A stretch of 64,000 nucleotides of DNA, taken from the NCBI GenBank assembly GCA_022701365.1, contig JAKUHH010000154.1:45852-109851 (forward strand), in the 5' to 3' direction. Each line of letters starts with the position of its first letter. Position 1 is the first letter of the stretch. A program made the translations under genes and the position numbers. The DNA is from Mycocentrospora acerina (Eukaryota > Ascomycota > Dothideomycetes > Pleosporales). Below are positions 31,946 through 43,870 of the stretch, piece by piece. Under the pieces are notes generated by a model, which was not told where the DNA came from, did not search any database, and worked only from the letters and a program-made list of their open reading frames with translations.

Positions 31946-34900
31946 ATGAAGTTTGCAAAGTAGGCCGACGCGGTCCCCTTGTGCCCTTGGGCCTCTGCAC
32001 GCGTGACCGAGTGCTGACAGGCGGCGCAGGGAGCTGGAGCGCGACCAGATCCCCGAGTGGCGGGCCAAGTACCTCGACTACAAGGGCGGCAAGAAGAAGC
32101 TCAAGGCCATCGACCGCGCCCTGCGCAGCGTGAGCCAGACGCCGCGCCTGCGACGCTCCGGCGCCAACATCCTGCCCTCGCCCTTTGACGCCGCGCCCAA
32201 GTATGCCTTTCTCAACCGCGACGGCCTGGCCCGCGACACGGCCGGCCTGCGCCCACTCGCCGTCACCAACAGCCGCAGCAGCGCCCGCCAGAGGGCCACG
32301 CCCGCCCGTCTTGCACGCTCGCCCGAGGAGCAGCCGCTGGCACTCGCCCAGCGCGGTGCTGGCGGCGCGCCCACGAGCTATGGCAGCATCAGCGGCAGCC
32401 CGCCGGATGCTGCTGGCGCGCCGCCGTCGCTGACACTGCCCGGCGCCGCACTCGACCCCGGCGACGTCTCGCCGCAGAAGCAGCCGCAGAAGCAGCCGCA
32501 GACGACCGCCCGCCCGCCTGCGCCCACGCCCGCCACCAACAATGCCTTCGAGGTGGGCCAGACGCGGTCGCCGCCCAGCAAGAAGCAAGCCTCGCTGCCG
32601 GCGAGGTACAAGAGCATCTTCAGCCCCAAGCGCGTCAACTCGATGCCGGGCCCCACCGTCGAGGCGAACCCGCGCCCCTCGGTCAGGCGCATCTTCTCCA
32701 TGGCCCCCAAGACGCCGCCCGCCGCGCCCGGCGACGTGCCCCTCGAGGCCTTCCGCGAGCTCGACTTCCGCCAGGCCGAGTTCTTCGGCTTCCTCGACCT
32801 GGAGCTCGACAAGGTCGAGTCCTTCTACAAGGAGAAGGAGACGGAGGCGACGAACCGCCTGCATGTCCTGCGCGACCAGCTACACATTATGCGCGACCGC
32901 CGCGTCGACGAGCTTGTCCAGCGCCAGACGGCCAAGATCAAGGCCAAGTCGCACAAAAGACACCACGCCCACGCCGTCCCTGTCGACGCCCAGGCAGACA
33001 GCTCCGCCGACGAGACTGTTCGAGATGACAAGGCAACCGGCAACGGCAACGGCAACGGCACCTCATGGCTGAACCCAGTCGACGCGGCCTTGGATGCAAT
33101 CAGCGCAGGCAAGTACGGCAACAGTACAAAGAACATGACCCAGCTCGCCACGCCCTCTAGCCTTCAGCCTATGCAGCACCCCGACGACCGCCGCGACTAC
33201 GTTCGCCGCCCCGATCTGCCCGACGTACCCTTCCAGGCCGCAAAGCGAAAGCTCAAGGTAGCGCTGCAAGAGTACTATCGAGGTCTTGAGCTTCTCAAGT
33301 CGTACGCCCTGCTCAACCGAACTGCCTTCCGCAAGATCAACAAAAAGTATGACAAGACTGTCAACGCTCGGCCGTCAATGCGATACATGTCCGAAAAAGT
33401 CAACCAGGCCTGGTTCGTCAACAGCGACGTCATCGAAGGGCACATTCGTCAAGCCGAAGATCTGTATGCCAGGTACTTTGAGCGCGGAAATCACAAAGTC
33501 GCCGTTGGCAAGCTTCGCATCAAGGTTGCGCGAGCCGGTGATTATACCGACAATACATTTCGAAACGGCTTGCTCTTGTCTGCAGGCACCATTCTTGGCC
33601 TACAAGGGCTGATCAAAGCAACTAGCATAGCAGATCTACACAACATCCAGACCACCCTCGCTTTGAATACCAGTTATCTTCTGCAGGTCAGTGTACGCTA
33701 CTTTTTTTTTTATAAATTCAACTAATTGTATCCAGATATACGCCGGGTTTTTCCTCATCAATTTTCTCCTCCTCCTCTTCTGCCTAGCATGTCGCGTCTG
33801 GCATGAAGCCAAAATCAATTACGTTTTTATATTTGAATATGATACGCGCCATTATCTAGACTGGAGACAGCTTGCAGAAGTCAGTATGACAATATTACCT
33901 GATGCCTCATCTACTCACATCTTCTAGCTCCCCTGTTGGTACCTTTTCTTCCTCGGCCTTGTCATGCAGATAAATTTCCATCAAGTGGGTGGAGACAAAC
34001 TCTATCTCTACTACCCTGTCATACTGCTTGGTGTATCAGTCATCATTTTGTTTACCCCAATAAAGATCTTTTACTACAGGAGCCGCATGTGGCTCTTGTA
34101 CTCGCTAGTAAGTCCGGTCTTCGAATACAAGTTACAATATCCTAATGTCGTCCAGTGGCGTTTGCTGTTAGCCGGCTTGTATCCGGTAGAGTGGCGAGAC
34201 TTCTACATGGGTGACATGTTTTGTTCACTGACATATAGCATGGGAGTAAGCTGATGTATACTTGTTTCGATTTTCAAATAGAAGCTGACCTCACACAGAA
34301 CATCGCACTCTTTTTCTGCTTGTACGCTCAAGGGTGGAATAATCCTGGACAGTGCAACTCCTCACACTCGCGTGTTCTCGGCTTCTTGGCCGCTCTCCCT
34401 GGAGTATGGCGTGCGTTGCAGTGCATTCGACGTTACTGGGACACGGGCAACAAATTTCCTCATCTTCTCAATTGTGGAAAGTATTTTGCAACCATCTTAT
34501 TTTACGTGACCTTGAGCATCTATCGCCTTGATAAGACTCCCTCAAAGCGAGCGGCATTCATCACTTTTGCTGTCATCAACAGTGTCTACACCAGCTTTTG
34601 GGATATCTACTATGATTGGAGTCTTGGAGACCCGCAGGCTAAGCACCCGTTCCTTCGTAAGGAGCTTGGATACAAGAAGATCTGGATATACTACATCGCC
34701 ATGGTCATTGATCCGATATTACGTTTCAACTGGCTCCCATATGCCTTCGTTCCGCTTCAGCTCCAACACTCGGCTGTCACATCCTTCTGTGTGTCACTCA
34801 GCGAAATCTGCCGACGAGGGATGTGGTCTCTGTTTCGGGTAGAGAATGAACATTGTACAAATGTTGGAAGATTTCGAGCTAGTAGAGACGTTCCGCTTCC

Positions 34901-35408
34901 ATATTACGTTCCACCAAGTCCCAGACTTGAACACTCGACCGATCGCATTCGTAGAGCCGACGAAGAGACTTCTATTCAGACGCCTGCAGCTTCAGCGCTC
35001 GGATTAAACCTCAATTCCAGTTCTACAGATCTCGGACGCTCTGGTTCCGCTGTACGCAACAGAATTAGGTACGAATCCGGACCTCGGCCATCTCCTTTAC
35101 AACGTGCCATTACTCACGTTGGTAATGTCCTTCGCGTTGCTCACGCACAAGATTTTGAACGAAAGCGAAAGCCCGAGCTTGGTCGCGATCCAGCAGATGC
35201 CAAAGTCGAGGACGACGAGTCAGATGAGGAGTCGGATAACTATGAGACTGCCGCTGGAAGTGGAAGTGGAAGTGGAAGTGGAACGGCAAGTAGGGGTGCG
35301 GACAGTGAAGACGATGAGATTGCAGATGACGAACAAGAGAGTGCGTTAAGTAGGATCAGGGAAGACCTCATTGTTGGACGTTCAGGAGGCGTCGGCCCTC
35401 CCTTGTGA
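31946..35408 (+). CDS. SYG1: SYG1/XPR1-type SPX-EXS phosphate transporter-like membrane protein
   Basis: Six exons, 31946-31959, 32030-33686, 33736-33879, 33928-34107, 34156-34245 and 34299-35408, give 1064 aa, all introns GT..AG. The SPX domain is split by disordered inserts: MKFAKELERDQIPEWRAKYL at the N terminus, then FREAELDF-like FRELDFRQAEFFGFLDLELD (about 245), then YYRGLELLKSYALLNRTAFRKINKKYDK (split motif, about 415-445). Several hydrophobic helices follow (IYAGFFLINFLLLLFCL, CWYLFFLGLVMQI, LLGVSVIILF). The EXS domain spans about 690-880 (QCIRRYWDTGNKFPHLLN, NSVYTSFWDIYYDW). The long acidic C terminus contains a (GS)n run from a GGAAGT repeat. Family knowledge: inositol-pyrophosphate-sensing phosphate export and G-protein-linked signalling. 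Confidence 0.95.
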
Positions 35409-36556
35409 TTGCAAACCATAAAGAGTGCTCGGCTTTGTAAGTAAGTGTGTAGCAAAAATTGATGAGCTCGGTACCTAGATAGCATTGACTTTTCAAAGAT
35501 TTGTTTTACTTTAACCTACAAAGTAATGTTTAGCCAATGCTCAACCTTTTGGGACGTGAAAGACGGTAGCACGATTGTTTTGGGTTAATCTGCTAGAATT
35601 AGGGATGTATTAAGAAGAACTTTTTAGTCATAGTTAGAAGGGTGATTGTGTTGCGGATATCGGTCCCTTCCGGTTACGTGACCAAAGCCCAGCTTAGAAA
35701 ATCTTCAACGCAAGGGCGAAGCGATTGCCTGTGACATGGTGGCCTCTCAAAAATCTGTTTCTACACTACACCTTGCCTGCAATTTCAATAGATTCTGCAT
35801 TTCTTTTCCCTTGGTGCTTGTCTTAGCACAAATTGATCTTGCAAGAATATCTTCTTCGGTACCAAGATCAAGAAGTCGATTGAAATTGCTGCACAAACTT
35901 TCAGTGATATATCATCCAGGCAAATTTCAGGCCATACATGGTACATAGAGACCAACATTCTTCAATTTCTCTGTAGTTTACGGAAACTCAACTAAGGATA
36001 CCAGTTGATGCTAGCTATGGACAATTTCTTCTGAATAGCATTCAACCCGTATCACAGCATTACTGGAGCACTGGTAAGGAGTGGTTTCGCTCATTGAGCG
36101 TACATAATTTGGCCGATACTAGTTTGATGCCAGCCTGGTCGCTGGGTAATCAGTATCGGAACTCGCACTTTCACTCCTTCCGATTTTTCGGTGTTCGCCA
36201 TCCATAAGAACGCGAGCGATTTACAATATTCTCGGCTTGTCTATCTTCCAGGCTTCGGAAATATCGGTTTTGCCAAGTCAAAGTACTTTGGGAATCAAAT
36301 CGTGGACAACAGTGCTCGACTCTAGAGGCTCCGATGTCAAGCGGCGATGTCAGCTCGGGAGGCTGTCGTTCAGTAACACTTTACTTAAAATATTTAACCT
36401 GCATCTTTTAAATTGGCCTGTTTGAATGAACGACTATATAAGTATCCCTCAAGTTCTTCCTAACATATACCAAACTGTCTTACTTTACACACTCCATCTC
36501 TCTGCTTGAGACTTACCTCTCCTTTCAATTTGCAACCATCTGCAGCAACTTCAATA
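35409..36556. other. Wide intergenic region at the start of the AT-richer zone
   Basis: About 1.15 kb, visibly AT-richer than the left part of the window. A TATATAAG at 36435-36442 is probably the TATA box of the DUF3237 gene, 122 bp before its ATG. Short open frames here have no start/stop context or domain that I trust. Confidence 0.5.
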
Positions 36557-37115
36557 ATGTATTCTCACAATTTAATTGGAAGAGGAGTTGCAACTTGCCA
36601 GAAGGGAATTCTCTTAGCTCTCTGTTTCCGGGGCGTATCAGCTCTGACGCCTCCAGTTCCGGGGCTCACCTATCTCTTCACTCTTAATGCAACTCTCGAC
36701 GCAGTCGTAAATACGGGGGCAGGACCAGCTGGGACGCGTCTAGCCATTCCTGTCACTGGTGGAAAAGTGTATGGCCCACGTGCAAACGGTACGATTATAA
36801 ATTTTCTCAAAGGCTGGCTGATTTTAATTTTTGCAAGGAACCATCCTTCCTGGAGGTGCTGATTTTGGCGCCACTGATGCACTTGGAACTTTCAACGTGG
36901 ATGCTCGCTTGGTCATGCATTTGGACGATGGATCGTACGTCTATGTACACTCGGAGGGACCTCTTGTTACAGAGACAATTGCCATCGACAGAATGAAATT
37001 CGAGACAGGCAGCAAGAGCTTTTCCTGGCTTAATGAGATGTTCTCAGTGGCAATCACTAACGATCCTGGACCTTGGGTGAGTTTGGATGTGTGGCAAGTG
37101 ACACCTGGCTCGTAG
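36557..37115 (+). CDS. Small secreted DUF3237-family protein
   Basis: Two exons, 36557-36788 and 36838-37115, with a 49-bp GT..AG intron, give 169 aa. An N-terminal signal peptide is likely (GILLALCFRGVSA, cleavage near residue 30). The mature part matches the DUF3237 barrel pattern: LTYLFTLNATLDAVVNTG, AIPVTGGKVYGPRANGTILP, GGADFG, FNVDARLVMHLDDGSYVYVH, MKFETGSKSFSWLNEMFSV and a final VSLDVWQV. The family's biochemical activity is not settled. Being small, secreted, single-domain and near a transposon block, it could be an extracellular or host-interaction protein; that is inference. It stands alone with more than 1 kb of empty sequence on either side. Confidence 0.85.
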
Positions 37116-38635
37116 ACAGGCTTTTCATGTTTGTCTGAAGACCAGGCAAGAAGGTTACCATACTACAATAATTATTTTGAGTTTCTTAGCTAAAATTGCG
37201 CTTGTAAATAACACAGTTGATAATTCTTTATTCCGAGCGCGGAATATAATTACCTGTTTTTTTCGTGGGATGAAAAACTGCGCGTTGTATGGCCGATCTC
37301 TTTCCTCCCAGGACTTAAGGCAGGTCCACTATGATCCGGACAAATTCAATCTACCATCCAATTCAGCAAACCGTTACCCTTCTGATAGTGTGATCAATTG
37401 GTGCATACGAGTGTTGTACGAACTTAAAATATGTCTCGAGTTCTGAGTTAAGATAGATGGAAGTAGAGGTAGCTCTGCCTTTCCAAATGGGTCATAAAGT
37501 GTCATGAAACTAGGAATACATAAACGCTTCTTAAAAACCCTTCCAATAGTCCGTAGAGCCCAATAGTATTAGTAGTCATAACAGGGAGAATTGGTCAGAC
37601 TGGCCTGCTTCAATACGTTCTGATTACATGATGGATGGACTTGAGAACAAACCTTGTGGAAAATCTACCATTTTTTATCATCCGTGCACAAGATCTAATT
37701 GTTCTCCTTGACTTAATTCCGCTGTAGGATGATGAGACCAAGGGATTTCGATAAAAAAAATACAGCCCCAACATTTGTAAGCTTGTCGTTCACGCATTGA
37801 TTGACTAATAATCTCACTCGGCCCGAATATTGCCCGGCATTTTCACTTCCCGACAGTGTTTGAGTGGATACATAATCGCTTATACGTTGACAGAAATGTC
37901 GAGGCTTAAGTAATAACAGGATTGATCATTCATACTCGTTCGTTAGCTTCAACACGATGATTCGCATTACCATTCATCTTGCGATGGGCTAGTAAGGTAC
38001 AATCAACAAGTAACTCTCGATAAATGGAGTTGAAAACGACGAAGACTTGTTTGTGGTTTACCTTGAGCAGTTTTCGGCCTTAAACAGGTACAGCTGTCAT
38101 AGATCCAGCCTTCAAGAAGGCTTGCCAACGTGATATAGCAATGTACGGCTGGAGGGAGGAGTGAGAAAGAGACTGAAAGCCTCCAAACAATACCTCTTCA
38201 TTGAGATTAACACCGCTGACACAATTCCGCTGCCCTTAAGGTCCTGAGCTAATTATTAATTTAAACTTCATATAAACAAATGATGTTTTCGCTTATTTAC
38301 GGTTGGTTTAGATAAGTTTCCTTTGACATAATTTGAAATCGCCGTTGTGAATTAAGTGAGTAAGATCATATTTCGCATGGTTATTAACACAAAGGATATT
38401 ACTTCACATTTTTTCTCCCAATTTTATGAATATGCCTAATACTTGATAACATAAGGTATACAGGCTTTAGTAAATATATCCTTTGGTTGATATGGACGAT
38501 AGGAAAAGATAATTATTATAGTAACTGTGTAGGATGTATAGCAGTCTATATAGACACTTTGTGCTCACATGTTGAGCTATGTGATGAGTTTGTGATGGTT
38601 GACACAGTTTTTGTCTTAGTAATAAATATCAAGTT
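37116..38635. other. 1.5-kb gene-free AT-rich region
   Basis: No exon, RNA gene or transposon domain recognised on either strand. CpA and TpG are still common, so it is AT-rich but not RIP-scoured like the region beyond 41 kb. Confidence 0.5.
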
Positions 38636-39562
38636 TTAATCTCTCTTAAACGGGCTGTCCTGTTTGAGCCACGTTTCTACACTTTTGATTTGAGGGTGAA
38701 TGGATCTCGCCAACTCCATGTCTGCTTGGTAGCCGTCTGCTTGAAACCAGCCTAACATGACCCCGACTTCCTTTACTCCAGCCTTCAGTGCCTTGCCTAA
38801 AATCCCAAAGGTTGTCCCGACTTCACTACCTGTAACCTTTTTGAAAGTTTTATCCAGTTCCTCAAATGTGAGCTCATCACCTGCGAGCCCAATAGCCTGC
38901 TTGTGAAATTTTTCCGGGGCGTGAAATGCTTCTGCTGCAAAAATTCCAATGTCTGAAGTGGCAATCCATTGCAAAGGCTTCTTCTTCATTACATCTCGGA
39001 GGCTTGTCATAAAAACTTTTGATTGGAAATCAGGCGTAATGTTGTCAAGGAATATAACTGGTCGCAAAATAGTCCAACCCATATCGCTCTTTCTCTCTAT
39101 CGTAGAGTCGCGCAAATGATGCTCGATAAGATGTTTCGACTTGAAGTGCGGTATCGGAGTAGGATTTTTCCAAGATCGCTCATTGCCACCGCGCTCAACA
39201 CTACTATAGACAAAATGCTTCACACCTGCCTTGATGGACTCATCAATGAGCTGCTTGCCCTGCCTTATCTCTCCATCAAATGTAGTTCCCTTGGCCACTG
39301 CAGCTTGAACGGAGTAAACACCCCAAATCGGATCAGAAGAGATGTTCTTCGCTGCCTTGAACAACTTCGGCACGTCGTCAAGATCACCTTGAACAAGTTT
39401 GATTGAAGCCGACTTTTTAGAAAGGCGTAAGGCTGATGGTGATTGAGTGTTGCGTGTAACAGCAAGAATCGAAAACTCAGAAGGATAGCGGGATAATATT
39501 GCTTCAACAACACTCCCGCCTTGCTTGCCGGTCGCGCCAGTGATAAGTATAGTACGAGACAT
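38636..39562 (-). CDS. NmrA-like NAD(P)-binding atypical short-chain reductase
   Basis: Single exon, 308 aa from the ATG at 39562. The Rossmann nucleotide loop is at the N terminus (ILITGATGKQGGSVVEAIL), followed by VTRNTQSPSA for cofactor discrimination, VQGDLDD, FVYSSVERGG, WTILRPVIFLDN and WIATSDIGIFAAEAF, the usual order of NmrA/HSCARG-type proteins. Relatives act as redox sensors in nitrogen regulation or as reductases in secondary metabolism; NmrA itself binds dinucleotides without turnover. It is divergent from a hemerythrin-like gene with 571 bp between starts, which allows coordinated expression. Substrate not predictable. Confidence 0.9.
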   Translation of the reverse strand: MSRTILITGATGKQGGSVVEAILSRYPSEFSILAVTRNTQSPSALRLSKKSASIKLVQGDLDDVPKLFKAAKNISSDPIWGVYSVQAAVAKGTTFDGEIRQGKQLIDESIKAGVKHFVYSSVERGGNERSWKNPTPIPHFKSKHLIEHHLRDSTIERKSDMGWTILRPVIFLDNITPDFQSKVFMTSLRDVMKKKPLQWIATSDIGIFAAEAFHAPEKFHKQAIGLAGDELTFEELDKTFKKVTGSEVGTTFGILGKALKAGVKEVGVMLGWFQADGYQADMELARSIHPQIKSVETWLKQDSPFKRD

Positions 39563-40133
39563 TATGATCAAGAAGATATTTAAAAAAAATGGAGGCAGGT
39601 TGATCTTCTCTAGATATTGAGGTGATCAAAAGCGGTGGCAAATGAAATGCTGGTGCTTGATCAGTGTTGATATAATGAATTGACGTCTTTGAGTTTTTCA
39701 TATAAACAATCAAGTTCCTAGGAATATAATTGTTTATTCAGTATTTTGGTGCAGAGGTTGGTCAGCAGCGCGGGCTTGATAATTCCCGAAGCCCGTCTCT
39801 GTATCGTCTAAAGCAAGCTATCACACAGCAATGTGTTATGATTGAACGTGAAGTTTAGTGCCGCGCAAATGCATTTCGGGATTTCGTCTTTAGTGAAAAG
39901 CCGAGGAGATAAAATCTGACTAATGAATCTCGCACTTGAGGGACGGAGATAAGCACTATATTTGCTGAGCGTTGTCAAGTACCATAATAATCTCTAATAC
40001 TCTACAACCTTAGTTCTTTGAAGAGAGACAAGAAATTTGATTGAATGGATTGATCAACTGATTGTTATCAGTCTTTTTGCATAGCAGTTGCGCGACAGCT
40101 GCTTTACAGTATACAAAGACACAGTAGTAAAAG
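39563..40133. promoter_or_regulatory. Shared divergent promoter, NmrA-like / hemerythrin-like genes
   Basis: 571 bp, AT-rich. Contains a 7-bp inverted repeat, CGGGCTT...AAGCCCG, at 39771-39795, the only GC-rich patch in the region and a possible protein-binding or hairpin site. No coding exon. Confidence 0.45.
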
Positions 40134-40877
40134 ATGGGGAATAGAAACTCCAAATTGAAGCGACTTCCACCATTAATTCCTGACCACGATCTAATATTTA
40201 ACCGTCTTGCAATGCGGATGGGAGGATTTGTAAGATTTCTACTGCCATAAGACTTCTCATTTTGAAGCATTTCGTCAGTCATGCTATGGCTAATGATGTC
40301 GCAGCATAAGAATTTTCGAGAAACATGGAAAGTACTTTACGACGCTTGTGTCTCTAATAGAAACCCATCAGGGCTGTCTCTCTATCAGTATATCAATCTA
40401 GGTGCGTAGTGATTTAATGGAGGAAAAACAATCGACTTTGGCTGCATTGTCCCTGGGCAAACTTTGAATTGGCACAATATGGTCTTGATGAAAATTTCTC
40501 CACTTAGGTGTCTAATTCGCTTTTTAGGCATATCATTCATACAAAATTTGGAAGGCCATCATCGGATTGAGGAGGCCCATGTATTCCCACATCTTGCAGT
40601 TCGAATGCCTGAATTCAGACACGATTCACATAATGACGAATCCGCCAGATTGCTGCAGCAACATAAAGATATCCATAGAGGCATGACTGCTATGAACTCT
40701 TACTTGCAGTCCTGCAGACACAGCCAATCAGACTTTAATTTCAGTGCACTTAAGTCGATTATGGACTCTTGGGGATCAGCTCTATTACAACATTTAGATG
40801 AAGAAGAGGCGGCTCTTGGAGCTAAAAATATGAAGCGCTATTGGACACTTCAAGAAATGAAGGAGATGCCATTTTAA
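40134..40877 (+). CDS. Hemerythrin-like (HHE domain) protein
   Basis: Three exons, 40134-40229, 40305-40401 and 40528-40877, with GT..AG introns, give 180 aa. Reconstructed sequence follows fungal HHE-domain proteins: IFNRLAMRMGGF|HKNFRETWKVLYDAC, then NLEGHHRIEEAHVFPHLAVR, then LLQQHKDIHRGM and LLQHLDEEEAALGAKNMKRYWTLQEM. The His and Glu residues that would bind a di-iron centre (H of FHKNF-like, HHRIEE, QHKDIH, QHLDEE) are all present. Likely a cytosolic or nuclear oxygen, NO or iron-responsive protein; the exact role is unknown. Last gene before the transposon block, only 133 bp from an LTR. Confidence 0.85.
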
Positions 40878-41010
40878 TTGCAGTTAGAAACTACTTACAG
40901 TCAGTTCCGCATTGTATCGATTGAAATTAGAGGGAGAAAACTATTGTCGCAACAAAGCTACTGTTAGAAAGAAGACTTACTAAGTATTTACGTAATAAAT
41001 AAAACATGTT

Positions 41011-41439
41011 TGTAACGTTCACAACGTCGCATCCTGGCTGTCAGGAAGTGGTTCAACCTGAGGATATGTACTGTTCTATTCCAGGATCTATCAGATGATA
41101 GATCATAGTACCTTTTTGGATTGCATGGCACAGTGAAATAGAGCTGTGTCCTGACACTGGCTTAGCCCTGAATCATCCGGTAGCCATCCAGAAGCTATCC
41201 GTTACGCACTGACCCTAGTTAGGGATACCTAAGGGAATGTATATAATGGAATTAGTTATGTAGCCTTATAGGGTGGTTCTTCTGTATTCTTTTGTAAAAG
41301 ACTTATATGTTTAGAGAATATTGCTATTAGTATACCTTCTTGTGTTTGCACTCTGATATGCATTGAAGTAGATGTTTAGACTACATTTAAATTACTCTTT
41401 TCTTATTTATACTATCACATTAAATAGAATAGTGTCACA
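41011..41439 (+). mobile_element. Diverged LTR (Gypsy type, TGTAAC...GTCACA), possibly solo
   Basis: Starts TGTAACGTTCACAACGTC, as do the LTRs of elements B/C and the fragment at 43512, and shares their later landmarks (GGGATA..., a CCTTATAGGGTGG / TTTATAGAGTAG block, TTAGACTACATTTAAATTACTCTT). It is longer (429 bp) and less RIP-mutated than the others. No partner LTR or target duplication found, so solo status is only probable. Confidence 0.5.
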
Positions 41440-42314
41440 AAACAGAGCCCTGCTCACAAGTCTCGCTTATGGCTCTTGCTTACAAGCCCTGCTTACTAGC
41501 TACATAAGCAAGCTACGCTTATGTGGCCTATTACAAAGAACTTAGCACTAAGCTAGCAGAAGAGTAATTATTACTTAGCTGCTCTACACGCAATGTTTAT
41601 GCTATACTTATTCTATAAAATTAAGTATACTTAGTAATAGTAAATACAAAACTCCTTTTTGCATTATATATAATAATGATAAAATACTTAAATAAATAAG
41701 ACAGTAATTTATTTAAAAGATTACTTTAATACTATTATTCTAACTCTTATTTTTATAATACTTGTAAGCCTAGCACTTTTAAATTTTAAAACATTTCTTC
41801 TTGCACTATCTAAATACTAGAATATTAAATTATAGACTTTAATTAATTTAAATAGATACAATATCTATACTTATGCTCTTTACTACGTTTTGCTAGCTTA
41901 AAAAATAGAGCACCTTAGCCTTACTAGTTTGTCTAGCTTTAATTCTATAAAAAGTTAAAAGGAGTACAAGATCTAGTAAACTTAAATAAAGTAATAAAAA
42001 AATTCTCTAATTAATTAAACTTATATTTCTAAAAATAAATAAAGTTAGATAAAATTAAGTTTCAAAAAGTAACTAATATAAGAGAGAAATAAGTAAATAC
42101 TTAGAAAAAAGAGTAAGTCTTTAAAATATTAAAAACTAAATTACAGTACAAGGTTAAAAGTCTTATTGCAGCAACGCTTAGGCCTTATGCCCTTGCGAAC
42201 TCTAAATTACACACTCTAAATTTTACTACCTCTACACTACTAATATAAGAGCTTATAGTTCTAATATCTCTGCTATTTATTTGCTAAATTATAAGTTGTT
42301 AAATTACTAATCTA
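41440..42314. other. AT-rich repeat-derived sequence
   Basis: Begins with two imperfect ~25-bp direct copies (about 41450-41500, core TGCTTACAAGCCC) and an inverted repeat ACATAAGC...GCTTATGT (41502-41524). The rest is RIP-like AT-rich sequence without a recognisable domain; it may be the 5' flank of the Tc1 relic. Confidence 0.4.
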
Positions 42315-43505
42315 ATAAGATAATTGCAGCTATTAAGGCTAGTGCAGGGATGTGCAAAGTTATAGCTTAGTTTAATATATTACAGCCTACTGTGCAGCGC
42401 ATAAATAAGAGATAAAATATAGATAGATCTTTAACTACTAAAGCTTAGTCTAGCTACTTAGTTACTCTATTGTGTTATAAGAGGTATCTATTATTTAGAA
42501 TAGTAAGAAAGTGTAATGGTCAAGCGCCCTGCCCTTGCTATTGATACTACACAATAACCCTACTTATACTAAAAGGTAAGCACAAGAGTACTTAAGCAAG
42601 TATTCTATGTGTAGTATAATATATATAGTGCTAGATCTGGACTTTGCTGACTAGATGCTATAAGCGAGGTAAGCCACGTTGACTGTGCACGTGCTTAGTC
42701 GTTACAGAAAGTACTCTAAAATTAAATACACAGAGCTCTTAAAATAGCCTAGGTTCTGTCTACCTAGCTAGACTACTACTTATATTTTAAAGAGCACAAT
42801 ATACTAAGCACTTGCAACAGAGGGATTACAGAACTATAGAGCAAAATAGCACTTTAAAATTAACTTAAATTTAGCTTAATATTGCTAAAAATACTGTAAC
42901 TAATAAAAAGGTTTTACCTATAAAAGAGTAACTATTAAGTTTAGTAATAAATATAGTGTTGTTTAAAACTTAAGACGCTCTACTAAGTAAGTTATTTACT
43001 ATTTTAATAAAAATTTAAGTATAAGATAATTAAGAAAAGGACTACTTTATATAGGCAAGCTTAGATAGTTTAAGGTGCAATTTAAGTATTTTAGGGGGTT
43101 ATGTTAGTAGAAGTCTTCTAATATTAATAACCTGCAATAGCACCTTACTATATAATATTTATATAGCGCATAGCTACTATTAAGCTCTTAAAGAGAGACT
43201 TATTTATTAGTATAAGCCTAGTAAGAGGCTTATGCAGGATAATATAAAGGTTTATATAGCAAAAGTTATAAAAGAGTAGTTATAATATTATAGCATTTAG
43301 ATTATAAAACACATTCTTTATTCTTCTAATCTTAACCTTTTTAAGCATATAGAGTAGGCTCTTAAAAGGACACCCTATAAGCTTTCTCTAAAGTTTAATT
43401 AGTTAAGTATTACTTAAGAAGAATACATTTAATTTTATAAAGGCTTAGAAGAGGCGTAGTTAGCTATACTTAATATATTAAGTAAGAAGCTAATTTACTT
43501 AATAC
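42315..43505 (+). pseudogene. Tc1/mariner-type transposase relic
   Basis: Translated through stops in the plus direction, the left end resembles a transposase helix-turn-helix (IIAAIKASAGMC, then TVQRI and SLTTKA). The right end resembles the Tc1 DDE core: MQDNIKVYIAKVIKE*L near 43230, then SSNLNLFKHIE*ALKRTPYKL near 43330 and LSIT*EEYI*FYKGLEEA. Many TAG/TAA codons stand where Trp or Gln is expected, as RIP produces. A GC-richer patch (about 42515-42830) interrupts it. No terminal inverted repeats identified. Confidence 0.6.
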
Positions 43506-43511
43506 TAAAGC

Positions 43512-43674
43512 TGTAACGTTCACAACGTCACATTATATTATTACCCCTGAGTCAACCAACACCTATCTAATAGCTACCTGATTTGTACTTGCCTTAGATA
43601 GTAACCCTAAGAAGGGATATATAAGAGGGGCAGTCTGTATAGCTTTATAGAGTAGTTTTTCTATATCCTTTTAT
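43512..43674 (+). mobile_element. Truncated LTR of the B/C Gypsy family
   Basis: Begins TGTAACGTTCACAACGTCAC and is alignable with the LTRs at 58827 (+) and 43871-44157 (-, reverse complement) up to the TTCTATATCCTTTTA block, where it stops. The following sequence belongs to an antisense copy of the poly-A retroposon. Confidence 0.7.
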
Positions 43675-43860
43675 TTTATTTTTCTCATTCATATTGCATT
43701 AATCTATCTAACTAGCTAGACTAAATACAATAATGCCTATGCAGACGTTAGTCTATAAGGCGCTGTTTTCCCTACCTAGGCTAAGCCCTCTTTGCTAGAG
43801 CCTTAGAAGCCTAGTAAAACAGTAATAGTGTTCTTACTACGCAGAGTTACTAAATATAGA
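43675..43860 (-). mobile_element. Second, 5'-truncated copy of the poly-A retroposon
   Basis: Reverse-complement match to the 3' half of the insertion at 52444-52811, sharing for example GCAGACGTTAGTCTATAAGG and CCTAGAAGCCTAGTAAAACA-like blocks. The T-rich left edge corresponds to the poly-A tail of a minus-strand insertion. Differences are mostly transitions. Confidence 0.65.
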
Positions 43861-43870
43861 GTTTATAAAC

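Noticed and set aside
31728..32864. 378-codon minus-strand open frame antisense to SYG1
   Set aside because: Leu/Arg/Gly-rich shadow of the GC-rich SPX exon; the sense strand has conserved SPX motifs and correct splice sites.
38636..40877. Secondary-metabolite cluster around the NmrA-like gene
   Set aside because: No synthase, P450, transporter or transcription factor nearby.
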